Origin: an uncultured Vampirovibrio sp.
GTDB lineage: Bacteria; Cyanobacteriota; Vampirovibrionia; Gastranaerophilales; Gastranaerophilaceae
DNA length: 64,000 bases
Direction of reading: 5' to 3'
Assembly (NCBI GenBank): GCA_910583725.1
Contig: CAJTXZ010000003.1
Coordinates: 20,778 to 84,777, forward strand
Position 1 is the stretch's first letter. Each line of letters begins with the position of its first letter. The translations under genes and the position numbers were made by a program. Under the pieces are notes generated by a model. It searched no databases, was not told where the DNA came from, and was given only the letters and a program-made list of their open reading frames with translations. Shown here one piece after another: positions 9,321 through 17,617 of the stretch.

Positions 9321-9518
9321 TTATTTTACCTATAACACTAACGACACACAATAGTTGCAATATTACAAAACATGTGAAGAAAAAAAATTGCCAATTTGGG
9401 CGTAAATTTTATGTAAATTTTTGTAAAGATTTACAAAACAGATTAATCAACAAATTTAATAACAACACATTTTGTAGGGTTTGGCGCCTGCGAAAACGTC
9501 AAACCAGTATTTAAGACC

Positions 9519-10748
9519 CTAAACTAGCCCAAGGGCTTGGTGGGCTTTATAAATAGATTTTGCCATATCATTAAGCAGCGCATAATCAGCCTCTTTTGGT
9601 TTGCCCTTAATCAAAACAGGTTCTATAACCTGAACATTAAGATTGGAGAGCATATCAGCCAATTTATTAACTAAATTACCACCCCACCCATAAGAACCGA
9701 TAATAGATGCAAACTTAGCTTTTGGCCTTAAAAGATTGGCAACATAAGCTACATTTGCAGCTGCAGGGTGTGGGCTTGCAAGAACCATAGACGCACCAAT
9801 AACAATAGTTGCAGCATCTATCATATTCATCGCAATATCGCCTAAATCAGCCTGAATCACATCAAAACACAAAGTCTTAACACCCATATCTTCAAGCTTA
9901 TCCCGAAGATAAAAAACCATCTCTTCAACGCTTTTATACATAGAAACATACGGTATCAAAACAAGATTTTTTGCTTCATCCGCAGCCCAATCCCTATATA
10001 AATCAAGTATAAATTCAGGCTTATCATAAACCGGGCCATGACTTGGCAGTACCATTGCAGGTTTTATATCATCAATCATTTTTACATATTTTTTACACAT
10101 GGCCCTAAATGGCATCATAATCTCTGCATAATACCTTTTGGCAGCTGATTCAAGCTCTGAATCATTTTTTGCAAATAAATCATCCCCAGGAAGATGTGCT
10201 CCCAAAAAATCACATGTAAAGAGCATATTATCTTCAACAAGGTATGAAAACATGGTATCAGGCCAATGAACACCTGGCGCCATTATAAATTTTATTGTTT
10301 TATTACCAAGAGATAATGTATCGCCATCTTTTACGGTGATAAACTTCTCTTCATCCACAAGAAGCATTTCTTTAATATTATTTTTGCAAACATTATTTGT
10401 CACAATTTTCGCATTGGGAAATTTTTCAAGAACCGCAGGAATAGCGCCTGAGTGATCCTGTTCACCATGGTTTGCAATAATATAGTCAATATTTTTAATA
10501 CTATTCTCATCAAAATTATTAAGATATGTTTCAATAAACGGCGGATACATAGTATCAACAAGAGCAGTTTTATTAGAGCCTTGTATAAGATAAGAGTTAT
10601 AAGTTGTCCCATTCTCCAGTGGTATTAATTCATCAAAAATAACCCTGTCATTATCATTAAGCCCGCAATAAAAAACATCTTCTTTAATTGGTTTAAACTT
10701 CAAAATTTTTCCCTCTACTCCAGTCATGTGCAAAACATGTTCTATCAC
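9519..10748 (-). CDS. fprA: Flavodiiron protein (FprA/rubredoxin:oxygen oxidoreductase family)
   Basis: This 409-residue protein has an N-terminal metallo-beta-lactamase-like domain with di-iron ligands H94-x-E96-x-D98, H161, D180 and H237. A flavodoxin-like FMN domain follows from about residue 255 to the end. The family reduces O2 to water (or NO to N2O) with electrons from rubredoxin, protecting anaerobes in the cytoplasm. No rubredoxin domain is fused, so this is the short class. The start is GTG at 10748 without a clear ribosome site. An ATG seven codons later is an alternative. An imperfect hairpin (9478-9505) lies just downstream but lacks a U-tract. Confidence 0.92.
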   Translation of the reverse strand: MIEHVLHMTGVEGKILKFKPIKEDVFYCGLNDNDRVIFDELIPLENGTTYNSYLIQGSNKTALVDTMYPPFIETYLNNFDENSIKNIDYIIANHGEQDHSGAIPAVLEKFPNAKIVTNNVCKNNIKEMLLVDEEKFITVKDGDTLSLGNKTIKFIMAPGVHWPDTMFSYLVEDNMLFTCDFLGAHLPGDDLFAKNDSELESAAKRYYAEIMMPFRAMCKKYVKMIDDIKPAMVLPSHGPVYDKPEFILDLYRDWAADEAKNLVLIPYVSMYKSVEEMVFYLRDKLEDMGVKTLCFDVIQADLGDIAMNMIDAATIVIGASMVLASPHPAAANVAYVANLLRPKAKFASIIGSYGWGGNLVNKLADMLSNLNVQVIEPVLIKGKPKEADYALLNDMAKSIYKAHQALGLV

Positions 10749-10771
10749 AAAAAAATTTTTATATCAAACAA

Positions 10772-10844
<73 letters not shown>

Positions 10845-10856
10845 TTAGCATGAAAA

Positions 10857-10889
10857 TTATACTACAAAAATAAATTTTTGTAGTATAAT
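10857..10889 (+). promoter_or_regulatory. Palindromic promoter/operator of the trp operon
   Basis: A perfect inverted repeat has 15-bp arms (10857-10871 and 10874-10888) separated by AA; each arm contains TACTACAAAAAT or its complement. The right arm overlaps a good -10 box, TATAAT (10884-10889), 29 bp upstream of the trpE ATG. The symmetric left arm presents TATACT toward the tRNA. No Trp-rich leader peptide or attenuator precedes trpE, so a repressor binding this palindrome is the likeliest control. That is inference from position and symmetry. Confidence 0.55.
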
Positions 10890-10917
10890 AAATAAGCTTA
10901 TTGGGGGAGCAGATTTT

Positions 10918-12387
10918 ATGTTTAAACCGGATATTAGCGAGCTGAAACAATACACAGACGGTAGATACAAGGTTATTCCCGTCTCAATGGAAATACTTTC
11001 AGACATTAAAACTCCAATTGAAGTATTAAAAATACTTAAAAACAATGATAACCACTGCTTTTTACTTGAAAGTGTAGAAAAATCAGAAAATTGGGGTAGA
11101 TATTCATTCCTCGGGTTTAAGCCAAGTGTTGAAATTACCTGTCGCAACGGCAAAATGCGGATTATGGAAGGCAAAAACATCCGCGAATTTGAATGCCAAA
11201 AGCCCCAGGATATAATCAGTGGCCTAATCAGCCGGTATAAAAGCCCCAAATTTGACTATCTGCCAACATTTACGGGCGGGCTTGTCGGGTATTTTGCATA
11301 CGATTTTATAAAATATTTTGAGCCGGAGCTAAATCTTGATGCCAAAGACACAGAAAACTTCAAAGACGTTGATTTAATGCTGTTTGACAAGGTTATAGCC
11401 TTTGACAACAAGCGCCAGAAAATAATTTTGATTTCAAATATAAAAACAGACGATGTGTATAAAAATTACTCCAAAGCCAAAAAAGAGCTTCAAAACCTCG
11501 CTAAATTAATAAAAACCGGTAAACCCAAAAAAATTCAGCCTGCAAAACTAAAATCTGATTTTAAGTCGCTTTTTACAAAAGAAGAATACTGTAAAATGGT
11601 TGAAAAAGCCAAAAATTATATAAAAGAAGGCGATATTTTTCAGGTGGTGTTATCTAACCGTTTTGAGGCTGATTTTTCAGGCGAATTACTCAATACATAC
11701 AGGCTTTTGCGGACAATAAACCCTTCGCCGTATATGTTTTATTTTGGCAGCAATGATGTAGAAATTGCAGGCGCATCCCCTGAAACCCTTGTAAAACTTA
11801 AAGATGGTAAGCTTTACACCTTCCCGCTTGCAGGCACAAGAAAACGGGGAGAAACCGAAGAAAGAGACAAAGAGCTTGAATTAGAGCTTCTTTCAGATGA
11901 AAAAGAGCTCGCAGAACACAATATGCTTGTAGATTTAGGCAGAAATGACATAGGAAAAATCTCAAAATTCGGCACGGTAAGGGTCGAAAAATATATGACA
12001 ACAGAGCGCTTTTCGCACGTTATGCATATAGGCTCTACTGTTTCAGGGCAAATTCTTGACAATAAAAATGCTCTTGATGCAATGGGCTCAATCCTTCCTG
12101 CTGGAACGCTTTCGGGTGCTCCAAAAATTAGAGCATGCCAAATTATTAATGAACTTGAAAACAATAAAAGAGGCATTTATGGCGGCGCTGTCGGATATTT
12201 AGACTTTGCGGGCAATATGGATACCTGTATTGGAATAAGACTTGCATACAAAAAAAACGGGAAAGTCTTTGTAAGAGTAGGTGCAGGCATTGTTGCCGAC
12301 AGCATTCCTGAAATGGAATATAAAGAATGCGAAAACAAATCAAAAGCTATAATGAACGCCCTGAAAATGTCGGAGGCAGATATATGA
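10918..12387 (+). CDS. trpE: Anthranilate synthase component I
   Basis: This 489-residue enzyme converts chorismate and ammonia to anthranilate in the first committed step of tryptophan synthesis. The N-terminal Trp-feedback region has 'FLLESVEKSENWGRYSFLG'. The catalytic half has 'GDIFQVVLSNRF', 'PSPYMFYF', 'HVMHIGSTVSG' and 'LPAGTLSGAPKIRA', all classic chorismate-binding-family motifs. The start has GGGGGAG about 9 nt upstream. Its stop overlaps the trpG start by 4 nt (ATGA), so the two subunits are translationally coupled. It is first gene of trpEGDCFBA. Confidence 0.97.
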   Translation: MFKPDISELKQYTDGRYKVIPVSMEILSDIKTPIEVLKILKNNDNHCFLLESVEKSENWGRYSFLGFKPSVEITCRNGKMRIMEGKNIREFECQKPQDIISGLISRYKSPKFDYLPTFTGGLVGYFAYDFIKYFEPELNLDAKDTENFKDVDLMLFDKVIAFDNKRQKIILISNIKTDDVYKNYSKAKKELQNLAKLIKTGKPKKIQPAKLKSDFKSLFTKEEYCKMVEKAKNYIKEGDIFQVVLSNRFEADFSGELLNTYRLLRTINPSPYMFYFGSNDVEIAGASPETLVKLKDGKLYTFPLAGTRKRGETEERDKELELELLSDEKELAEHNMLVDLGRNDIGKISKFGTVRVEKYMTTERFSHVMHIGSTVSGQILDNKNALDAMGSILPAGTLSGAPKIRACQIINELENNKRGIYGGAVGYLDFAGNMDTCIGIRLAYKKNGKVFVRVGAGIVADSIPEMEYKECENKSKAIMNALKMSEADI

Positions 12388-12971
12388 GCCAAAAAATCCT
12401 TTTAATAGATAATTTTGACAGTTTCTCTTACAACCTGTATCAGCTGATAGGCGCAATTGATACAGATATCGAGGTTATTAGAAACAACGAAAAATCACCC
12501 AAGGAAATTGAAACAATGCATCCAAAGGCAATTATAATATCTCCGGGCCCGGGTAAGCCAAGCGACGCTGGTGTTTGCATTGACACAATAAGATATTTTA
12601 AAGATAAGCTGCCTATCCTAGGTATCTGTCTTGGTCATCAGGCTATCTGCGAGGCGTTTGGCGGCAAAGTGACCTACGCAAAAACAATAATGCATGGCAA
12701 AATGTCTGAAATTAGCATTAATACTGATTGTCCTATATTTAATGGCCTTAATTCAAGGATAAAAGTAGCAAGATATCATTCACTTGTGACTGAAAACGCC
12801 TCGCTGCCAGAGGAATTAAAGGTTATTGCCAAATGTGATGATGATACCATTATGGGTTTAAAACACAGAGAATTTGACATTTACGGGCTTCAGTTCCACC
12901 CGGAATCCGTCTTGACAGCGGACGGAATCAAAATGGCACAAAACTTTTTAGATATTATTAAGAAACATTAA
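12384..12971 (+). CDS. trpG: Anthranilate synthase component II (glutamine amidotransferase)
   Basis: This 195-residue class I glutaminase supplies ammonia to TrpE. Catalytic triad: Cys82 in 'GICLGHQAIC', His172 and Glu174 in 'FHPES'. The oxyanion motif 'ISPGPGKP' is at about 52-59. The start ATG at 12384 overlaps the trpE stop and has GGAGG (12372-12376) 7 nt upstream inside trpE. A longer in-frame start further upstream would lie inside trpE and is unlikely. Confidence 0.96.
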   Translation: MSQKILLIDNFDSFSYNLYQLIGAIDTDIEVIRNNEKSPKEIETMHPKAIIISPGPGKPSDAGVCIDTIRYFKDKLPILGICLGHQAICEAFGGKVTYAKTIMHGKMSEISINTDCPIFNGLNSRIKVARYHSLVTENASLPEELKVIAKCDDDTIMGLKHREFDIYGLQFHPESVLTADGIKMAQNFLDIIKKH

Positions 12972-12973
12972 CA

Positions 12974-14011
12974 ATGATAACTGAAATAATCGCAAAATTA
13001 TTGGAAGGCAAAAATCTTGAATTTGCCGAAATGCAGAAAACTATTGAATTGATAACCGATGGCAAGGTTTCAGAGGTACAAATAGCCTGCTTTTTAACCG
13101 CTCTAAGAATGAAGGGCGAAACGGTTGAAGAAATCTCAGCTGCTGCCCAAACCCTTAAAAATAAATGCATTCCACTTAATACGCAAACAGCTGATGTTAT
13201 TGATATTGTAGGCACCGGAGGAGACCGCACAGGAACTTTTAATATATCAACTGCTGCTGCATTTGTTGCTGCAGGTGCTGGCTGCAAGGTAGCAAAACAC
13301 GGAAACCGTTCAGTTTCAAGCAAATCAGGTGCAGCTGATGTTTTGGAAGCGTTCGGAGCAAATATAAACCTGACGCCGTCTCAAAGTCTTGCTATATTTG
13401 AAAAAACGGGAATCTGCTTTATGTTCGCCCAAAATCATCATCCCTGTATGAAATATGTTGCAAATGTAAGGCATGAAATCAGAAATAGAACCCTTTTTAA
13501 CATCCTGGGCCCGCTTATAAACCCTGCTAATGCCCAAATGCAGCTTATTGGAGTCTATGATGGCAGATTAACAGAGCCGCTAGCAAAAGTATTACGAAAT
13601 CTTAACATTACAAACGGCATGGTGGTTCATGGTATCGACGGTCTTGATGAGGCTACAATTACTGATTCCACAATGATTTCAGAAATCAAAGATAACAAAA
13701 TTTCATCATACACCATAAAACCCGAAGATTTTAGCCTAAAACGCGCTCAGCTAAAGGATATTCAGGGTGGAGACTCATTTTGCAACGCAAAAATTATTAC
13801 CAAAATTTTTAACAGTAGCGATTTAGGCCCAAAACGGGATATAGTCTTATTAAACGCCGGTCTTGCCATTTACATAGCAAAAAAAGCAAGCTCTGTAAAA
13901 CAAGGCATAGAATTAGCAAAAGCCTCTATTGATAATGGTTTTGCGCTAAAAACCCTGAACGATTTTATCGCTTTATCTAAAACATTTAATAAAAACGGGG
14001 GCAAAGTATGA
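12974..14011 (+). CDS. trpD: Anthranilate phosphoribosyltransferase
   Basis: This 345-residue enzyme joins anthranilate to PRPP. It shows the phosphate-binding 'GTGGD' at residues 80-84, 'NIST' at 90-93, 'KHGN' at 108-111 and 'RHEIRNRTLFNILGPLINP', all diagnostic of TrpD. It is not fused to trpG, unlike in enterobacteria. It begins 2 nt after trpG and overlaps trpC by 4 nt. Confidence 0.97.
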   Translation: MITEIIAKLLEGKNLEFAEMQKTIELITDGKVSEVQIACFLTALRMKGETVEEISAAAQTLKNKCIPLNTQTADVIDIVGTGGDRTGTFNISTAAAFVAAGAGCKVAKHGNRSVSSKSGAADVLEAFGANINLTPSQSLAIFEKTGICFMFAQNHHPCMKYVANVRHEIRNRTLFNILGPLINPANAQMQLIGVYDGRLTEPLAKVLRNLNITNGMVVHGIDGLDEATITDSTMISEIKDNKISSYTIKPEDFSLKRAQLKDIQGGDSFCNAKIITKIFNSSDLGPKRDIVLLNAGLAIYIAKKASSVKQGIELAKASIDNGFALKTLNDFIALSKTFNKNGGKV

Positions 14012-14817
14012 ATGTACTTGAAAAAATTGCCGCAAAAACAAGAGAAAGAGTAGAGGAAGCAAAAAAATATAAACCTCTAAATGCCCTTAAAGACGAAGTC
14101 TTAGCCCTTCCTGCAGGTGAAAAATTCAGATTCGAAAAATCAATCAAAAAAGCCGAAATGCAGGATGGAATTGCATTTATATGTGAAGTAAAAAAGGCTT
14201 CACCCTCAAAAGGCTTAATAGCAGCTGATTTTGACTATATTAATATAGCAAAAGAATATCAAAAAGCCGGTGCTGCGGCTATTTCCGTCCTAACTGAGCC
14301 GTTTTTTTTCAAAGGGGCAAATTCTTATCTGACTGAAATTTCCAAAAACGTCCAAACCCCGCTTCTAAGAAAGGATTTTACGATTGATGAATACCAGATA
14401 TACGTGGCGAAGCTGATAGGCGCGTCAGCAGTGCTTTTGATAGCCTCGCTCCTTCACGCTGAAAAAATTGCCAAATTCATAGAGCTTGCAAACAGTCTGG
14501 GGCTGTGTTCGCTGGTTGAGGCACACACCAAAAGCGAGGTGCAGACTGCATTAGGGGCTGGTGCCAAAATTTTGGGTGTCAATAACCGTGATTTAAAAAC
14601 TTTTGAAGTTGACCTGAATACCACACTGAGACTGAAAGAGGGCGTTCCTAATGATGTGCTTTTTGTCTCAGAGAGCGGAATTAAGACCCCTGGTGATATT
14701 AAAAAACTTAGAGACAATGGTGTTTCAGCCGTGCTAATTGGGGAAACACTTATGAGAAGCGCAAATAAGACAGAAATGATAAATTTTTTAAGAGGAAATG
14801 ACGAATTTGCAAAATAA
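14008..14817 (+). CDS. trpC: Indole-3-glycerol phosphate synthase
   Basis: This 269-residue TIM barrel performs decarboxylating ring closure of CdRP to indole-3-glycerol phosphate. Family motifs seen: 'FICEVKKASPSKGLI' (catalytic Lys and phosphate site), 'LLRKDFTIDEYQI', 'LGVNNRDLKTFEVD', 'VSESGI' and 'GVSAVLIGETLM'. The stop lies 20 nt inside the start of trpF, indicating tight coupling. Confidence 0.97.
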   Translation: MNVLEKIAAKTRERVEEAKKYKPLNALKDEVLALPAGEKFRFEKSIKKAEMQDGIAFICEVKKASPSKGLIAADFDYINIAKEYQKAGAAAISVLTEPFFFKGANSYLTEISKNVQTPLLRKDFTIDEYQIYVAKLIGASAVLLIASLLHAEKIAKFIELANSLGLCSLVEAHTKSEVQTALGAGAKILGVNNRDLKTFEVDLNTTLRLKEGVPNDVLFVSESGIKTPGDIKKLRDNGVSAVLIGETLMRSANKTEMINFLRGNDEFAK

Positions 14818-15451
14818 GACCTGCACGTGCAAAAATAAAAACGTTAAAATTAAGATATGTGGCCTGTTTCGGCAGGACGACGCCGTGGCGGTTAATGTTG
14901 CTTTGCCGGATTTTGCAGGATTTGTGTTTTACCCTGAAAGCCCCAGAGCTATTGATTTTGAGGGTGCTAAAATTTTAAAAAAAATTTTAAATCCGAAAAT
15001 TTTAACTGTTGGAATTTTTGTAAACGAAAAAATTGAAAATATTTTAAAGCTTTATGAGGCCAAAATCATTGATATAGCTCAATTACACGGTTCTGAAGAT
15101 GAAGATTACATAAAAACCATAAAAAATATGTCCGATTTAACAATCATAAAAGCCCTAAAAGCAGGCAGCACAAGTGTTTTACCTGATTCTGCCGACTATA
15201 TTTTATTTGATACTCCAGACAAAAAATTATATGGAGGTACGGGCAAAACCTTTGACTGGAGCCTTATTCCAAGTATCAATAAGCCTATATTCCTTGCAGG
15301 AGGCCTGAATCACGCCAACATAATAAATGCCATAAAAACCATTAAACCCTTCGCAGTTGATATTAGCAGCGGGGTAGAAACCAACGGGCACAAGGATTTT
15401 GACAAAATTTTAGAAATAACAAAACTAATAAGAGGTACAGAATATGAATAA
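14798..15451 (+). CDS. trpF: Phosphoribosylanthranilate isomerase
   Basis: This 217-residue TIM barrel catalyses the Amadori rearrangement of PRA to CdRP. It shows 'KIKICGL' with the catalytic Cys, 'VGIFVN', 'AQLHGSED', 'FLAGGLNHANI' and 'AVDISSGVE' with the catalytic Asp and phosphate site. The first 15 residues are a non-homologous Cys/Lys-rich extension created by the overlap with trpC, so a downstream start is possible. It overlaps trpB by 8 nt. Confidence 0.94.
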   Translation: MTNLQNKTCTCKNKNVKIKICGLFRQDDAVAVNVALPDFAGFVFYPESPRAIDFEGAKILKKILNPKILTVGIFVNEKIENILKLYEAKIIDIAQLHGSEDEDYIKTIKNMSDLTIIKALKAGSTSVLPDSADYILFDTPDKKLYGGTGKTFDWSLIPSINKPIFLAGGLNHANIINAIKTIKPFAVDISSGVETNGHKDFDKILEITKLIRGTEYE

Positions 15452-16637
15452 GACTAAAAAGGGCCGCTACGGCATTTTTGGGGGTCAATATATCCCGGAA
15501 ACCCTTATGAATGAAGTAAATAAGCTGGAAATGGCATATGAAAAATATAGAAATGACCCAAAATTCACGGCTGAACTTGATTTTCTCTTGAAAAATTACG
15601 CAGGACGCCCGTCGTTGCTGTATTTTGCCAAAAATATGACCGAAAACCTTGGCGGAGCAAGGATTTACCTAAAAAGAGAAGATTTAAACCACACAGGGTC
15701 ACACAAAATTAATAATGTCCTTGGACAGGCTCTTTTGGCTAAATATATGGGCAAAACAAGGATTATAGCAGAAACTGGCGCAGGACAGCATGGGGTCGCA
15801 ACGGCTACTGCTGCAGCACTTTTGGGACTTGAATGTGAAATTTTTATGGGTAAAGAAGACACAATAAGACAAGCCCTAAATGTATACAGAATGGAGCTTT
15901 TGGGGGCAAAGGTGCACGCAGTTACTACCGGCACAATGACTTTGAAGGATGCAGTAAATGAAGCAATGCGCGAATGGACCAAAAGTGTTGATGACACGCT
16001 CTATGTGCTGGGTTCGGTTATGGGACCACACCCTTTTCCAATGATAGTAAGGGATTTTCAGAGTATAATAAGCAAAGAAGCCCGCGAACAGATACTTTCA
16101 CGTGAAGGCAAACTCCCAAAAGCAGTAATGGCCTGCGTTGGAGGCGGAAGCAATGCTATGGGAACTTTCTATAATTTCATAAATGACAAAGATGTAGAGC
16201 TGATTGGGGTGGAAGCGGCTGGCAGAGGCCTAAATACAGAATTGCACGCAGCAAGTATTGCAAAAGGTAAACTGGGCGTATTTCATGGCATGAAATCGTA
16301 TTTTTGCCAGGATGAATGCGGTCAAATTGCTCCTGTGTATTCAATTTCGGCCGGTTTAGACTACCCCGGAATCGGTCCTGAACATGCCTATCTTTATGAT
16401 ACAAAAAGAGCACAATATGTCTCTGTGACTGACGATGAGGCAGTTGACGCCTTTGAATATTTATCAAGAATCGAAGGTATAATTCCCGCAATTGAAAGCG
16501 CCCATGCTGTTGCCCACGCAAGAAAAATTGCAAAAAATTACTCAAAAAATGACAGTATCATAATTTGCCTCTCAGGCAGAGGAGACAAGGATGTTGCAGC
16601 CATTGCAAGGTACAGAGGAAAGGATTTGAGCGAATAA
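15444..16637 (+). CDS. trpB: Tryptophan synthase beta chain
   Basis: This 397-residue PLP enzyme condenses indole with serine. The PLP lysine is Lys88 in 'HTGSHKINN', and the phosphate-cradle 'GGGSNAMG' is present. 'GAGQHGVATATAAALLGLEC' is the catalytic-Glu region. It is the classic TrpB1 form of normal length, paired with trpA. The stop TAA overlaps the trpA ATG (TAATG). Confidence 0.98.
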   Translation: MNKTKKGRYGIFGGQYIPETLMNEVNKLEMAYEKYRNDPKFTAELDFLLKNYAGRPSLLYFAKNMTENLGGARIYLKREDLNHTGSHKINNVLGQALLAKYMGKTRIIAETGAGQHGVATATAAALLGLECEIFMGKEDTIRQALNVYRMELLGAKVHAVTTGTMTLKDAVNEAMREWTKSVDDTLYVLGSVMGPHPFPMIVRDFQSIISKEAREQILSREGKLPKAVMACVGGGSNAMGTFYNFINDKDVELIGVEAAGRGLNTELHAASIAKGKLGVFHGMKSYFCQDECGQIAPVYSISAGLDYPGIGPEHAYLYDTKRAQYVSVTDDEAVDAFEYLSRIEGIIPAIESAHAVAHARKIAKNYSKNDSIIICLSGRGDKDVAAIARYRGKDLSE

Positions 16638-17404
16638 TGAAAAACAGAATACAAAATGCATTTGACAATAAAAAGGCTTTTATAGCCTTCCTGAGCGCAG
16701 GAGACCCGGACTTATCCTCAACAGAAAATTTTATTTTGGAAATGGAAAAAGCCGGAGCCGATTTAATTGAAATCGGAATTCCTTTCTCTGACCCGATTGC
16801 GGATGGCAAAGTAATACAGGAAGCAAACATAAGAGCGCTAAATGGCGGCGTGACGGTTGATAAAATATTTAATATGGTGCAGAATCTTAGAACTAAAACT
16901 CAGATACCGCTTGTGTTTTTAACATATTTAAACCCTGTATTTCACTATGGATACGAAAAATTCTTTAATATGTGCAAAAAATCAGGAATTGACGGCGTCA
17001 TTATTCCAGACATGCCATTTGAAGAACAGAATGAAATCAAAGAATATTCAGAAAAAACAGGTGTAAAAATAATTCACTTCATAGCCCCAACGTCAGGAGG
17101 CAGGATTGAAAAAATAGCACAAGATGCAAAAGGTTTTATTTATGTTGTTTCATCAATGGGTGTAACTGGCGTTAGAAGCAAGGTTACAACAGATTTGCCC
17201 TCTATAATTAATGAAATAAAAAAAGTTACGAACACCCCTTGTGCCGTAGGTTTTGGCATAAATACACCAGAGCAGGTTAGAGAAATCGAAAAAACTGCGG
17301 ATGGTGTAATTGTCGGAAGCGCCATTGTTAAAATCATTGAAGAATACGGAAAAGACGCAGCCCCGCACCTTGCAGAATATGTAAAACTTATGAAAGGTAA
17401 TTAA
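16637..17404 (+). CDS. trpA: Tryptophan synthase alpha chain
   Basis: This 255-residue TIM barrel cleaves indole-3-glycerol phosphate to indole, which channels to TrpB. Catalytic Glu45 ('IEIGIPFSDP') and Asp56 ('IADG') are present, with 'YLNPVFHYGYEKF' and 'GFGINTPEQV'. I start at 16637 (MKNRIQNAF), which overlaps the trpB stop by one base. The frame is open further upstream inside trpB, but that extension is shadow sequence. Last gene of the operon. Confidence 0.96.
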   Translation: MKNRIQNAFDNKKAFIAFLSAGDPDLSSTENFILEMEKAGADLIEIGIPFSDPIADGKVIQEANIRALNGGVTVDKIFNMVQNLRTKTQIPLVFLTYLNPVFHYGYEKFFNMCKKSGIDGVIIPDMPFEEQNEIKEYSEKTGVKIIHFIAPTSGGRIEKIAQDAKGFIYVVSSMGVTGVRSKVTTDLPSIINEIKKVTNTPCAVGFGINTPEQVREIEKTADGVIVGSAIVKIIEEYGKDAAPHLAEYVKLMKGN

Positions 17405-17477
17405 TTTAGCATTTACCATGCTAAATTCGGCACTATTTGCCAATGCCCGCCTAAAATATTCTAAAAGGCGGGCTTTT
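17404..17477 (+). terminator. Double hairpin ending the trp operon
   Basis: A first hairpin, ATTTAGCAT (17404-17412) with ATGCTAAAT (17418-17426), begins at the trpA stop. A GC-rich hairpin GCCCGCCT (17445-17452) with AGGCGGGC (17466-17473) follows and is continued by TTTT. The second is a canonical intrinsic terminator. Confidence 0.85.
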
Positions 17478-17617
17478 ATAAACTTTTGCAACAATCCTTA
17501 ATTTTCTTTCCCAGAAAGGCAAATAAAATCATGTTGCGGTTTTAATAATAATATAGAGCTTAAAAAAGTTTTACTTGGCTGCAAGTTTTTAAATGAAACT
17601 AAAAGGAAAATAAACAT

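Noticed and set aside
9478..9505. Terminator after the flavodiiron gene
   Set aside because: The 9-bp stem has a mismatch and no U-tract on the minus strand, so it is too weak to list as a terminator.
10857..10917. Trp attenuator or T-box leader
   Set aside because: Only about 30 nt separate the -10 box from the start codon; there is no Trp-rich leader peptide, no terminator and no T-box motif.
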